Source of the DNA: Lineus longissimus
Lineage: Eukaryota; Nemertea; Pilidiophora; Heteronemertea; Lineidae
DNA length: 64,000 nt
Direction: 5' to 3'
NCBI RefSeq assembly: GCF_910592395.1
Contig: NC_088311.1
Span: 7,316,501-7,380,500, forward strand
Shown: one piece after another, positions 10,749 to 25,700 of the stretch
How the letters are laid out: each line of letters starts with the position of its first letter
Numbering within the stretch: position 1 is the first letter of the stretch
The notes under the pieces: generated by a model
What the model was told of the DNA's origin: nothing
The model's database searches: none
What the model saw: only the letters and a program-made list of their open reading frames with translations
Position numbers and translations under genes: made by a program

Positions 10749-13700
10749 GTGGTTTCTTTTGATGACGTTGATGTCAGTACACTACTCATCAAAGATGCCA
10801 AATCCAAAGGCATCATGACATTTGCTGACGCTGTTGAAAAAGGACTCATTGACGCCAATACAGGAAGTATCACTGACTCAAGGTCTGGAAAGAAAATGTC
10901 CTTCAAAGAAGGCATGGAGAAAGGCTTAGCTATTTTTCCAGCAACTTTGTTACCGCGGCGTCTTAGGAAACAGCGCCCACTTTCGCTGGTTGATGCAGTC
11001 GACCTTGGAAAATATGACCACGAGACAGCAAAGTTCGTCGATGAAACTACTGGAGAACAGTTCACATTGGAGCAGGCAATTGAGAGGGGCTACATCGATG
11101 CTGCAAGAACAGAAATCAAGAGTCCTGCTACCAAGGAATCCCTCACACTCAAAGAAGCTATTGACAGAGGTGTCGTTGACGTTCGCACTGGGGACATCGT
11201 CGACACTACGAGTGGATATCACATGAATGTCTCAGATGCCATAAAATCAGGTGTAGTCTGCGATTCCCTGCGCCCAACCATTTTAGAGCTATTAGAACAG
11301 GGTATCCATGATGAAACTACTGGTCTTTTCTACGACCCCACGACCTTCAGAAAGGTTGCATATGGAGAAGCGGTCGAGCGGAACATCCTTGACACCAAAT
11401 TGATGAAAGTCAGGGACACGCACACTGGTGAGGTGCTGACAATGGATGAGGCATCTGAGAGAGGATTCATTGACAAGAAGACTGGGCGAGTTACCAAAGC
11501 CCAAACGGGTGAGGTTGTGAGCTTTGAAGAGGCTGTGAAGGCTGGATGGTTGACAGTTGTTGCAGCTCCTGCAGTCATGCCAATGTTTTTGAAACAGCTC
11601 GTGGAAGAATGCTGGGATCCTTATCGCTACAAATTTGTTGATCCCAAAGGTGGCCGTAGGATGACACTACTCCAGTCTATCGATCTTGGAGTTATTGACC
11701 AAGACAGAGTAACAGTGAAAGATCCCAGTTCTGGTGAACGAATGTCCTTCAAGGAGGCTTTGTATCAGCGTGTGGTACACCCAGTCACTGGTGTGGTAAT
11801 CGATCACAGTACCGGAAAGGATATCTCATTCAAGGAAGCGGTTGGTATAGGAATCATCATGGCCTCCCATCAGACATACACTGAAGGCACAGAAGCAGAC
11901 TATGAACGTAGTATGGTCTTCCAGTCGAGGTTACAGGGTCTCAAAGCTATAAAGAAAATGTCAGTCGAATCTGATACCCAGGTGGTCGATCCAAGAACAG
12001 GAAAGGTCATAACCCTAACTGATCGTGTTGATCGCACTGTCGTCGAGTTTGAAAAGATCCACGATGGCACCTACTCTGAAGATATGGTTTTCCAAGACAC
12101 GTCGAAGAAGAAGAACTACGGTTGTTTGTTTGACTGTATGAAAGTCGGCGCATTTAATCCAAACACAGGAAAGTTTACCGACATAGAAACGGGTCAGGAG
12201 ATGACTTTACAGGGGGCCATAAACCAGGAATTGGTTGACTTGAATGCGAAAGAAATTTGCGATGAGCAAACTGGAAGAATCTTGACTTTGAGAGAAGCTA
12301 TCCTTTTGGGTGTTGTCGATCCAGAACTTGGTCGCATCCAAGGTCGTATTGTACCTGACTCGACGTTGCGTGATGAAAAGTTTACACAACATGTGGGAGA
12401 AACTCCACGACTGAGAGGTGACCTTTACTACAGAGAGGCTTTAACCTTGATGGAAGCGATTGAAAGAGGGTTGGTCAATGCAGAGACTGGAATGTATATT
12501 GATCCCAAAGACAAGAGTGAGGTTCCTCTTGATCAGGCTCTTGCAAAGGGGCTAGTTGATGGAAGCAGTACAGAAATTGTCATGCCGGGTACAAGAGATA
12601 CTGTCACCCTGAGTGAGGCAATCTTAAAGGGCTACTTAGATCCAAAAACAGGAGACATCCAGGTTTTAGGAACTGAGAAATACATGGATTTGCAAGAAGC
12701 CATCAGGCAAGGTTGTATCAAGCAGGCGAGGCGGCCATCTTTGATAGAGCTTCTGGAACAAGGAGTACATGATCAAAGTACTGGATTATTCTTCGACCCT
12801 GAAACATGCAAGAAGGTAGACTTTCTCACTGCTGTTGAAAAAGGTATAATCGACACAAAAACCATGAAAATCTTAGACAGGAAATCGAACCAGGTTCTCA
12901 GTGTCCAGGATGCCTGCCGTCAAGGTATCATTGATTCAGAATCTGGATGTGTACCTGATGAACTTAGTGGAGAACTGATCACTTTCTCAGAAGCCGTCAA
13001 AACGGGAATATTAACTGTCCTTGTGGCACCGGCAATTGCTCCAATGTATATTAAGCAATTGGTTGAGGAACATTGGGACACGACAAGGTGGAAGTTTGTA
13101 GATTCCCAAACTGGACGTAACATGACCTTGCTGCAGGCAATTGATTTGAATGTCATTGATCAGGATCGGGTGACGGTAAAGGATCCAAGTTCTGGTGAGC
13201 GGATTTCCTTCCGGGAGGCCTTGGAGCAGGGAGTCGTTCATCCCATCACTGGAACAGTCCAGGACTTTAGCACTGGCAGAACTGTCTCTTTCAAAGAGGC
13301 AGTAGGAGTTGGCATCATTATGTCTGACACTCGAGCATATCGCGACACAGATACTGGTGTTGAGGTGTTGTCGGAAAAGAAGGATGTTGGTTTGATGGCT
13401 TTGAAGAAGAAATATGTCGATTCGAGTAGCATGATAGTTGATCCCAAAACTGGAGAAATGATAAGTCTGACTGATACTGTCAAACATGCCATGTACGAAA
13501 TGACTGTGCAGACGTCACCTAGACCTGGCAGGAAACAATTCAAACATGCGTTCTCACTATTTGAACTGATCCAGTCAGGTGCGTACAACCCAGAGACAGG
13601 AAAAATCATTGATCCTTTCACCGGGGATGAAATCACCATCAAGGAGGCTATTGAAAAAGGCTTGATTGATTCAGAAGCTCAGGAAGTATTCTTCCCATCA

Positions 13701-16700
13701 CGTGGTAAATTCATCTCCGTTGCTGAGGCAATTGATCTGAATGTTATTGATTCAGACACGGGTACCATGTACTCAGAGGATGAAGGAGACACCATGTCAC
13801 TTGTTGATGCACTTGACAGAGGAATCATTGTATCACCGTCTGAGGAGGAAGCTAAGCCGTTGAATGGTCATACCGCTGACATCAAGAAGGGCCTGCGACC
13901 AGCTAGTCCATACCGACCTCAGCTGAAGGAAATGACTGAGGAAGAACCAATGGAAACTGATGAAGCCGCAACATTTTCTTCATCTTTGCAAAAATTCCAA
14001 GGCGTAAAGGACAAAAAACCTGGCAAGTCAAAATCCATGTCAGCTGATGACCGACCTTCAAAGATCCATGTCACTGAAGAGAAACTCGCCAAGTCATTAT
14101 CAGAGGGATCGCAGAAACCTGGGAAAGCTAGGATTGTCAAACCATCTGCTGAGCAACTGGCAAAGGAGGCGAAGTCTGATACAGCTGCTGCTTCAGTTAG
14201 ACCTGCCATCCCAGGTGGGAAGAAAATCACATCATCTGCATCAGAACAGAAACCTACTGTCAAGGAGGAGAAGATGACCAAGTCATTGTCTGAAGGTCAA
14301 AAACCAAAGAAAGTGTGGTCACCTCCAAAGAAGGAGGATTCGCCATCTATCTCACCTGAGAGAAAGAAGATGGCAGGTGTGAAGCGTTCAAAGTCAGCTA
14401 TGGAACAAAAAGCTGAACCACAGGAAAGTAAGCTTGTGAAATCAGTCTCTGCAGATGCCAAATCTGCTCCTGCACCCGCAGAAGTAAAACTACAAGCTGC
14501 AGCTGTGCAGTCAAAGATACCGTCTAGTCCAAAGAAGCCATGGTCAAAGGATGCATCTCATGATGATAAGGCCAGCAAGCCTACCACCGATGAAAAAGCC
14601 ACCCCAAAGAAGCAACCATCGCAAAAGGTTACATCATCTGAAAGAACAGCAGCCACTGGTGAGAAACCAAGAGAAAGTCCATCCCCGGAAAGAGTTACAA
14701 AAGTCCCAACTAGTCCAAAGAAACCATTGTCAAAAGCAGCCTCCACAGATGCTAAAGGAAAAGATGAGAAAGAAGCGGTAGTGAAATCAAAACTGCCAAC
14801 TAGTCAGCAGAAATCCTTTTCTAAATCCCCTTCTCCTGAAAAGCCCGCTCCTGGTTCTAAAGAAGCAGAAATTGCAGCTCCATCGAAAATACCATCTAGT
14901 CCCAGGAAATCGTTTTCGAAATCTCCATCACCAGAAAAATCTGCTACTAGTGAGAAAGAATCAGAAACTGCTGCTCCCAAGAAAATACCCTCCAGTCCCA
15001 AGAAACCTTGGTCCAAAGCAGCATCTACAGATGACAAGACAACCAAACCAGAGGAGCAACTTAGTCCAAAGAAACAGCCTTGGCAAAAGGCTGCATCACT
15101 TGATGTCAGGGAACCATCTCCGGAAAAAGTGAAGCCTACTGAGTCTGGTGTTGTAGATAAGTCTTCAAAAGGTCCTGCTAGCCCCAAGAAGGTACCAACT
15201 AGTCCAAAGAAACCTTGGTCTAAACCTGGCTCTGAGGACAAGACAGTGTCTGTTGAGGAAAAGCCTGTCAAGCCACCTCCAGTAGCAGAAAGACCGTCCA
15301 AATTTGCCCCACCTGGTCAGAAACTGGAAAAATCTGCATCAGTTGATCAGAAACCAACTCCATTGCCTGCTGACGTAAAGTTAGTGAAGTCATTGTCTGA
15401 AGGCCAAAAGGCGCCGGAGAAGAAAACGCTATCACTGCCGACTGACAAGAAGTCATCAAAAACCCCATCACCTTCGAGCGAAAAGTCCAGCAAATTGCCA
15501 TCTCCTGCTACTGTTAGTGGTAAATCGAGTAAGCTACCATCACCTGTCAGTGAGAAATCACTGAAAAGAACAGCATCACCAAAAGAGGAAGAAGCCGAAA
15601 AAGTCAAGGAGGCATTGCCAGAGAAAAAGGCAGTCAAAAGGCCTGGAGTACAGTTGGTCCAGGCAATACGCACTGGAATGATTGATGTGAAGACTGGTAA
15701 AGTTTCCGATCCGAATTCCTCACGTCGTCTCACACTACAGGAGGCAGTGGATGCAGGTATTATTGATGCTGAAAATGCTTTGATACGCGACAGTGATGAT
15801 TCCACAATGGCGCTAGATGAGGCATTGGCTATGGGCATCGTTGATGGAAAAACTGGTAAGCTCAAGGACCAGAAAACAGGGGATGTCTTGAATCTTGATC
15901 AGGCTTTGAGGAGAGGGTTAATTGTTGATGAAAGGCCTCTGAATCTGTCACTGAAGGAAGCTCTAAGTCAGGGTCTCATTGATCCCAGAAATGGCAAATT
16001 CACAGACCCGAGAACTGGTGTTGTGATAACAATGGAGGAAGCTCTACACAATGGGCTTCTTGATCCAGAAAAGACCCTCGTGAGGAAATATGATGGGAAA
16101 CTCATACCACTGTTAGATGCAATCCAAGCTGGTGTCATTGACAAGTACACTGGTGGCATGGTTGATCCAGGATCGGGTAAGAAGATTACGCTTGTACTAG
16201 GTATCACAAAGAATCTGGTTGTCGATGCCAGGCCACCGCCCATGACGTTAGTTGCTGCCAGGAACAAAGGTGTTTATGATGAAGCAAGCAGTAAGTTCAT
16301 TGATCCCAAATCAGGGAAGCAGTTGTCACTCCATGAGGCCATAAACTGTGGAATCATTGACACAGAGGAGACTTTAGTCAAGGACAGAAGTGGGAACTTC
16401 GTAACATTACGTGAAGCAATGTCGCTGGGTATTGTGGACAGAACAACAGGGAAGGTATTGGACGTTGCCTCTGGTCATATGATACAGATTGGGCAGGCAC
16501 TGGATTTGGGGATCATCTCAGAATCTAAACCTGCTTTGACCTTGTCTGATGTCATCAAGGAAGGCATGTGTGATCCACAGGGTTTGGTCACAGACAGAGC
16601 AACTGGAAAAAAGATGAGACTCACTGATGCGGTTGCAGCAGGACTCATAGATGGCGCCAAGAGCAAAGTCATGACCGCATCTGGAGAACTTGTCAATTTG

Positions 16701-19700
16701 GACAAGGCTTTGAAAAGTGGCGTTGTTGATTCAAAGACTGGCAAAGTTCGAGACACAGCTACTGGTATCCCTCTGAGTATTACACAAGCTTTACAGAAGG
16801 GCATTGTCCTGGACAGTAAGGATATCGGTATGTCGGTTGCAGAGGCTGTTGAAAAGGGCCTTTTCAATCAAGAGGCTGGCAAATTTATCGACCCCAGGAG
16901 TGGGCAGGAACTTACTCTACGCCAAGCTATTCAGAAGGGATACATTGATCCCTCAATGCCACAGATTCGCAGTAAAGCTGGGGACCTGATTTCATTGGAT
17001 GAAGCGATGAAGAAAGGGCTGGTGAATCCAAAGACTGGTAAAGTCAGGGACCCAGTCACTGGAAAGGAGGATACTATTGCTAAGTCGGTATCGAAAGGAG
17101 TCATGGAGTCGCCTACCAAGGGTCTAAGCATGGCTGAAGCCCTGGAGAAACACCTGTATGATAAGGCAACTGGAAAATTCAAGGATGACAAGTCGGGTAA
17201 AGATATAACATTAAAGGAAGCTGTTGATAGTGGTTTGGTTGATACAAAGTCTCTGACACTGAGTCTAGGCCCAAGAGGTGAGAGCCTCACCCTGGAAGAT
17301 GCTGTTGCACAAGGAAGTGTTGAAATCCAAGGCGACTTGATCATTAACACAACTACTGGGAAAAGGATGACCATTGGAGAAGCTTTGGATAGGGGAATGG
17401 TCACACCATCGCCAACGAAGGGTATCACACTCTCGGAAGCTGTGGCGAGTGGAGTCTATGATGTACCAAGCGCAACATTTGTTGATCGGAAAATTGGAAA
17501 ACAGCTTTCCTTTGAGGAGGCTGTCAAATCTGGTCTTGTTGATTCGGACAATACCCTAGTGAAAACTCCTGATGACAAAATTATCACCTTGAGTGAGGCT
17601 ATCACTGCCAAATTAGTCGACAAAACAAGTGGCCATGTTATCAGCCCAGAAACATTGAAACCTGTACCAATGCAGGTTGCTGTTGAACATGGTTTGGTCG
17701 TAAGCTCGCACAAACCCAACTTGTCTTTAAAAGAAGCTGAACGACAGAAACTGTTTGATAAGAGGACCAACACTGTGATTCATCCTGTTACTAAACAACA
17801 CATGACACTGCAGCAAGCTGTAGAAACGAAACTGATTTGTCCAAACAAGACACTAGTCAAGAACCAGAAGGGAGAGTGGATTACGTTAGAGGAGGCATTG
17901 GAACAAGGGATAGTTGATGGCTTTAATGGAAAGGTTGTTATCGACACCAGAACAGGCTCAACAATAACACTGACTGAGGCACTGAAACGAGATTTCATTG
18001 ATGAACGCAAGCGGCGCTGCATTACTCTAGCAGATGCCATCACTGAGGGCATGTATGATGTGAACACTGGGCACTTCACAGACCCTGAGACAGGCAAACA
18101 TTTTACTTTAGAGGAGGCCATCGGAGCGGGCCTGATCGACCCAGAGATTTCCCAAATACATAGCCCCATGGGAGACCTATCGTTAGCAGATGCCATTCAG
18201 TCTGGCCAAGTTGATGCGCAAAATGGAATGATGGTGGATACATCCAGTGGACAGATGGTAACATTAGCAGAGGGTATGTCTCTGGGTCTCATTGCTTCAG
18301 TGTCACGTCGCATGTCTCTAGTTGATGCGGTTGAATCAGATATTTACAACCAACAATCCGGAACATTCCAAGATCCAGCAACAGGCAAGCATTTGAGCTT
18401 CAGACAGGCAATTTCAAGTGGATTGATAGAAACAGATGATTCAAAGGTCAAGACAGCATCTGGGGTCGTCTCTCTGAATGAAGCATTGGAGGCTGGCTTA
18501 GTTGACAGTCGGACTGGGGAAATGATCGACCCCTCTACAGGCAGAGCCATTGACATCAAGGAGAGTATAGAGTTGGGATTAGTAGTCACTGAAACCAGGT
18601 CCATGTCATTACAGGAAGCATTAGACTGTGGCCTTTTTGATGAAAGCTCAAACAAATTTACTGATCCAAAGTCTGGGAGGAGGTTCTCACTGGAGGAGGC
18701 TATTAATAAAGGACTTATCGATGGCAAGTCAACGCGTATCCATTCTCCTGCAGGCGAAATGGCAACACTCGAGGATGCTGTGAGGATGGGTGTCATTGAT
18801 GGTGAGACTGGTGACGTACAAGATCTTGGTAGCGGAATGGCCGTCACAATTAAACAGGCCGTGCAAGATGGACTGGTTGTCAGTGACTCTAAACCTATGA
18901 CACTAGAAGAAGTAATGGATAGAGGCCTCTACGATGAGGACACTGGCGATGTCTATGATGAGCTAAGTGGTGAGACTTTGTCGTTAGCGGATGCGATTAA
19001 GAATGGTCTCATCGCTGGAGAGGTCAGTATCATCAGTACTGTAGAGACAACAGATACGGTGTCATTGAAAGTATCATTTGATGCAGAGACTGGAACAATA
19101 ACTGATAATGCAACGGGCACCATCATCTCGATGGAAGAAGCCATGGAGAGGGGCATTACATCGCATGAGCAGTCCATGATGACTCTCAACGATGCTGTGG
19201 AAAAAGAACTCTACTCAGCAGAAACAAACACCTTCATAGATCCAAAGACTGGACAGCATATGACGTTACAACAAGCAGTCATGGTCGGTCTTATTGATGC
19301 TGATCACTCGAAAGTTGATAGTCCCTCAGGGAATGTGTCACTAGCTGAAGCCATTCAGTCGGGGCAGGTCGACGCCAGGACTGGCCAGGTTCTAGATCCA
19401 TCATCGGGCCAGATGTTGGATATCCATGAGGCAGTGGATAGAGGAATGATAAGTGATAAAGCTCAGCCAATGACACTAGGAGATGCGATAACCGGCGATC
19501 TTTACAATGCTGAATCCGGAATGTTGATGGATCCATCCACTGGCCGGCAGATGACCTTGCACCAAGCTATAGCAAGTGGACTCATTGATCCCAAATCATC
19601 AAAGATCATGAGCGCAACCGGAAAAATCTCACTAGCAGAAGCAATCAGGACTGGTCAAGTTGATGCTCGCACAGGACGAGTTGTTGATCCAGAGTCAGGC

Positions 19701-22700
19701 CAAATGACAGATTTCGAAACTGCCCTACATAAAGGCCTGGTCATCAGTGATGAAAAACCTGGACTGACCCTCCAAGAGGTCATTGAGGAAGGAGGATATG
19801 ATAATGACAGGGGTATCTTAGTGGTTTCAACCACTCACCAAGAAATGACCTTGGAAGAGGCTATTGAAAATGGAGTCATTGATGCCAAGCGATCCCAAGT
19901 TGCCACCTCGGATGGAGATCATGTCACACTTGAGAATGCTGTTGCCTCTGGTGTTGTTAACATCACAACTGGTGAACTGATTGACACAACTACTGGCCAG
20001 TCTATAAGGATCGAGGAGGCAGTCTTCAAAGGATTGATAGTCAGTTCAGAACAGCCAAAGATGACTATTGATCAAGCAGTCAAGAAAGGGTTATACAACT
20101 GTGAAACTGGTTTGATTCAGGACACAAGTTCTGATGAGAGTTATACCCTTGAGGAGGCAATAAAACAAGGCTTGATTGATGACCAAGCAAGTCGGGTGAA
20201 AACTCCAACGGGTGATACTGTCTCTCTTGAAGATGCTATGAGCACCGGGCTCGTTGATGGCCAAAGAGGGATCCTAACTAAAACTCCTAGTGGCGAGGCA
20301 GTGTCTTTTGAGGATGCTCTCAGCAAGGGACTCTTCTTCTCCATGAAGGAAGCGGAAATGACCCTCTCCGAGGCCCTGGACCGTGGACTGTATGACAAGG
20401 AAACAGGAACTATCATTGAACCAGTCACAGGACAACACATGACACTCCAACAAGCTATAGATGCTGGTCTAATTGATGCAGAATCAGTCCATGTTGAGAG
20501 CCCCTCGGGCTCTGTCTCACTGCAGGAGGCAATGGAGGTTGGTCAAGTTGATAGAAAAAGTGGAAGCATGCTTGACCCTGCAACTGGCCATGTTGTCACC
20601 CTGGATCTTGCTGTGGAAAGGGGGCTTGTTGTTGAAGGAAAACGCCCCATGCTCTCACTAAATGAGGCCATCAGCCAAGGACTCTACGATAGTACATCAG
20701 GGAAAATAAAGGACCCCAACACTGGAAAAGAACTCACAGTTGATGAAGCGATTTCTGTAGGTCTCTTAGATGGTAAGAAATCACGCCTCTCAACTCCAGA
20801 AGGTGAAAAGACACTAAAAGAAGCCATAGACGCAGGCATGGTTGATGGCAAAACTGGAGAACTAGTAGACACAGATCAAAAGAAACTCTCCTTTGATGCT
20901 GCATTAGAACAAGGGCTACTAGTCTCGGATGATAAATCTGCCATGTCCCTTACTGATGCAGTCAGTAGAGGTCTATTCGATAACAAGTCTAATACATTTG
21001 TGGAACCATCAACTGGCAAGCATCTGACTCTCACAGAAGCCATTGAGACTGGTATGATAGATGGGCAGGAATCACGACTGAGAGACAGCGATGGCAATAT
21101 GATAACACTGAATGATGCACTGGCCACGGGAATGGTGGACAGCCTCTCAGGGCAGGTGGTGGATCCATTTACTGGGAAAACCGTTACAATCACGCAGGCT
21201 GTCGCAAAGGACATTTTAGTGGATGCCCATCAGCCTGGGTTGACTCTCCAGGAGGCAATTAATAAGGGACTCTATGATCCCCAGTCTAACTCATTGACTG
21301 ATCCTTCAACAGGGACAGAACTAAGCCTTGATCAAGCAGTTGGAATGGGTCTCATAGATGGGAAATCCTCTGTGGTTAGTAACAGCGAAGGCAAAATGAT
21401 ACCACTGGATGAGGCTATCCAAACTGGCCTTGTTAATCTGAAATCTGGTCAAATCTTTGATGTGGAAACAGGAACTGCAAAGGCTATTGGTCAAGCTTTA
21501 CAGACTGGAGTATTGGTAGACAGCAAAGCTGGTATGACTCTCAGTGATGCCATCCACAAAGGCATCTATGACCCCGAGACCGGGACACTCACAAGCCCCG
21601 TCTCTGGTCGCTCCGTGTCACTACTGGAGGCAATTGAGAGTGGACTCATAGATGGGAGATCATCAAAGATCAAGGATGGTGATGGCAAACCTGTCACGCT
21701 AACTAAAGCCTTAGACGATGGTATCATTGATCAGGCTGGCCAGATTATAGACCAGGAGTCCGGAACTGCAATAACACTGGACCAAGCGATCAGAAAAGAA
21801 CTCATTGTCATTTCTGAGAAACCAGCCATGACCTTGAGCGAAGCAGTGGACAAAGGCCTGTTTGATGCTGCAAAGGGAACTTTCATCAATCCAAGTACTG
21901 GCCAACAGATGTCGCTAGAAGATGCCATCAAAGCAGGTGTCATTGATGCAAAGAAATCTGTCATCAGAACTCATGATCAGGACATGTCACTCACAGATGC
22001 CCTGCATGCTGGAGCAGTTGACGGCACTACCGGACGGATTGTTGACCCCAGCACAGGGGATATGATTTCTCTCGTTGAAGCAGTGAGATCTGACTTGGTG
22101 GTTGATGTAAGCATGCCTAAAATGTCACTGAAGAGAGCTGTGGAGGAGGGTCTGTACAATCCTAAGACAAGAACATTCCAGAACCCTAAAACTGGAGAGC
22201 AACTTACCCTTGAAGAGGCTATCCTTGTCGGGCTCCTAGATCCGAGTGAGTCTTTTATCAAAATGGACCGGGAAGGAGACCTTCTTGCACTCAAAGATGC
22301 TATGAAGGATGGCCTTGTTGACCCTAGCACCAACAGAGTTATGGATCCACAGACCAAGCAGATGATGTCACTCGAAGAGGCAGTAAAGGCAGGTATTATC
22401 TGTGATGAAAAGGCACCAACGTTAACTGAAGCCTTGAGCAGGGGAATGTACGACTCTATGACAAACACACTCAGAGATCCCGAGTCAGGGCGCCAAATGT
22501 CCCTTGAGGAGGCAGTTGATGAAAACATCATTGACGGAGAGGACTCGAAGGTAAAAGATCAGGATGGGAATCTCATACCGTTATCTGAAGGTATTAGGAC
22601 TGGAATTGTTGATGGCAAGAAAGGTACAGTTGTCAACCTTGCTACTGGCAAGAAATTTTCAATTGGGCAAGCAGTTGCAGGCGAGTTGGTTATTGAGGTG

Positions 22701-25700
22701 AGGAAGCCAGAAATGACTCTGCAGGAAGCTATAGAGACTGGTTGCTTTGATCCAAACACAGGACAACTCACAGACCCTCAGACTGGGGATACTCTGTCAC
22801 TACAGGAAGCACTAGATACTGGTCTAATCAGTGCCAATGATTCCATCGTTAAGGATGAGTCGGGTAACTGTGTGCCCTTGGATGAGGCAATAAGGACCGG
22901 AGTGCTGAATACACTTACTGGAGAAGTCTTAGATCCTACTACAGGAAGTATGGTGTCTCTTGAACAGGCGTTGAAACAGGATATACTAGTAGACAGTAAA
23001 CAGCCACCAAGGACTGTCGCAGATGCAGTCAAAGAAGGGCTCTCTGATGCTGAAACTGGAACCTTCACCCATCCACTGACTGAAGCACAAATGACATTGG
23101 AAGAAGCTATAAAATCTGGCTTCATTGATGACAAGGCATCCGTTGTTAAAGGAGAGAATGGAAAAGAAATCACACTAGCGGAAGCAGTAGCTAGTGGCAG
23201 GGTTGATTCGAAATCTGGCCTTGTCACAGATCCCAAATCTGGCCGTGGCGTTTCATTTGAGGAGGCGGTAAAAACTGATCTTATCACAGATATGAAGGTT
23301 TCAGGCTTAACATTAGCTGATGCTGTCAACAGGGGGCTTTATGACGCAGTCAATAACAAAATCATTGATCCCAAGACAGGCCAGCTTCTTACGCTTGAAG
23401 AGGCAATCTCTACGAGTGTCATTGATACAGAGAAGTCAAAGTTGTTGGATAAGGACGGCCATCCTATCACTCTCAAGGAGGGAATAAATTCAGGTCTCAT
23501 CGATCCACAGTCGGGCTGCATCATTGATGCTTCTAATAGCACCACCATGTCAATAGGTCAAGCAGTTGCCAAAAATATCATAGTCAATGCCGGCATGACC
23601 CTTAAAGATGCGGTCGCACAAGGTCTCTTTGATGGGGAAACTCACACGTTCCAGGACCCAAAAACAGGAAGGCATATGTCTCTCCAGCAAGCCATTGACA
23701 GTGGCCTGATTGATGGGGATAAACCGCTTATAAAGGACCACAAGGGAGAACCACTGAAACTACAGGAGGCAATTGATAAGGGCCTTGTTGACAAAACAAG
23801 TGGAGAAATCATTGATACATTCACTGGCAAGACCATGAGCTTACAAGTTGCTATCACTGAGGATGTTATTGTTACTGATGACAAACCATCTTTGTCTCTG
23901 GCGGACGCTATTGAGGAAGGGTTGTTTGATGAAAGAACCAACACTTTCATTGACCCAGTTACTAATCAACATATAACACTACAACAAGCGATCAACTGCG
24001 GTTTGATAGATGCGGAACATTCCACGATCAAAGACCACAACGGAGAGGAAATATCACTACAGGAGGCAATAGATTCTGGCCTCGTCGACAAACAAACAGG
24101 AAAAGTCCTGGACTCAGAAACAGGAAGGGAAGTCAGGTTAGATGAAGCCGTCAGGCGAGATCTAGGAACAATTTCAGAAAAGCCAGGTGTCACTTTGACG
24201 GAAGCCTTACAACATGGCTACTTTGATCCAAAGACTGAGAAATTCACAGATCCACACTCAGGAAAACAAATGACCTTACAGGAGGCAATTGATGAAGGCT
24301 TAATCGATGGTGAAAATTCCATGGTCAAAGGACAGTATGGTCAACTTGTTAGCCTCGAGGAAGGAATCAAATCCAAGCTGATTGATGGGAAGACCGGTCA
24401 AGCTATTGACCCAGCCTCTGGTCAAGCTGTCAAACTCCAAGAAGCTCTCGGAAGGAACTTGATTGTTGAAAGTACGAAACCCATGACACTCTTTGATGCT
24501 ATCAGTGGGGATGTGTATGATGCTGAAACAGGAAAGTTCATTGATCCAAACACTGGAGAGGAAAACTCTTTACAGGCAGCCATTGAAAGAGGCTTGATTG
24601 ATGGTGAAAAATCAGTTATCAGAGACGCTAGTGGGGCGTACGTCCCCCTGTCTGAGGCAATCAAGTCTGGCATAGTTGATCCCCAGACTGGAAACATCAA
24701 GGACTCGTCTACTGGAGCAGTGGTGTCACTAGAGGAAGCAGTAAATGAAGGACTCATTGCAGATCAGAAACACCCAGAGTTGTCGCTGAACGAAGCAATT
24801 GAGAAAGGGCTCTACAACCCAAGAACTGGCCTGATCACTGATCCAAACTCCGGGCGGAAAATGACACTGGAGGAGGCCATTGCGCAAGGAATTATCAATG
24901 GCAAGCAGAGCTTAATCAAGGATGGCGCTGGGCAGTATGTTGACCTTGAGACAGGGATCAAGGCTGGATTAGTTGATGGAAAGACTGGAAAACTCATTGA
25001 TCCAGCTTCTGGTCGACCGGTTGCCTTGGATGTGGCTGTAGATTCAGGAAGGATTATTGACATGTCGCCAGACTCTGCAATGGAATGGCAAGAAAGTGCT
25101 GAGGGTAGGGAGCCTGTGACATTTAAGCAGGATGTTGCAAAATCGATGAAAACTGTTGCTAAACCTCGAGAAAGACAGGTTCCTACTGTAAAACAAGAGG
25201 AGAAGGAGAAAACTAAAAGCAAGATAGGAGAAAAGGCACTCAAAGCAGCAAAGATCGCTGGCATAGGTTTGGCTGGAACAATCGCCCTGCCTGCTTTAGC
25301 TGCTGTAGGTATTGCTGCTGCTGTAAAGAAGGGAATCATTGACAGAAAATCTGGTGGCGTCAAGGATGTTAAGACCGGAGAGATACAGACCTTCAAGGAT
25401 GCTGTGGAAACTGGCACGATAGACACAAAGGGGACCTTGATCAAGGACACAGAGAGGGACATATATGTCTCTGTTGAGGAGGCCCTCAGCTCTGGCATCG
25501 TCGACCCGACAACAGGCCACATTGCTGATGTCGAGTTGGGAAAAGATGTTTCTCTAACTGAAGCACTTGGACGAGGTCTTGTAATTGAAAGCAATCAGCC
25601 TGAACGAGATGATGTTGACTTGGGAGATGTTAAAATGGTTGTTGAAGGTGCGGAGGAGGAGTCGGAACCCAGCGAAGGATCATCATCAGATCGTGAAAGG

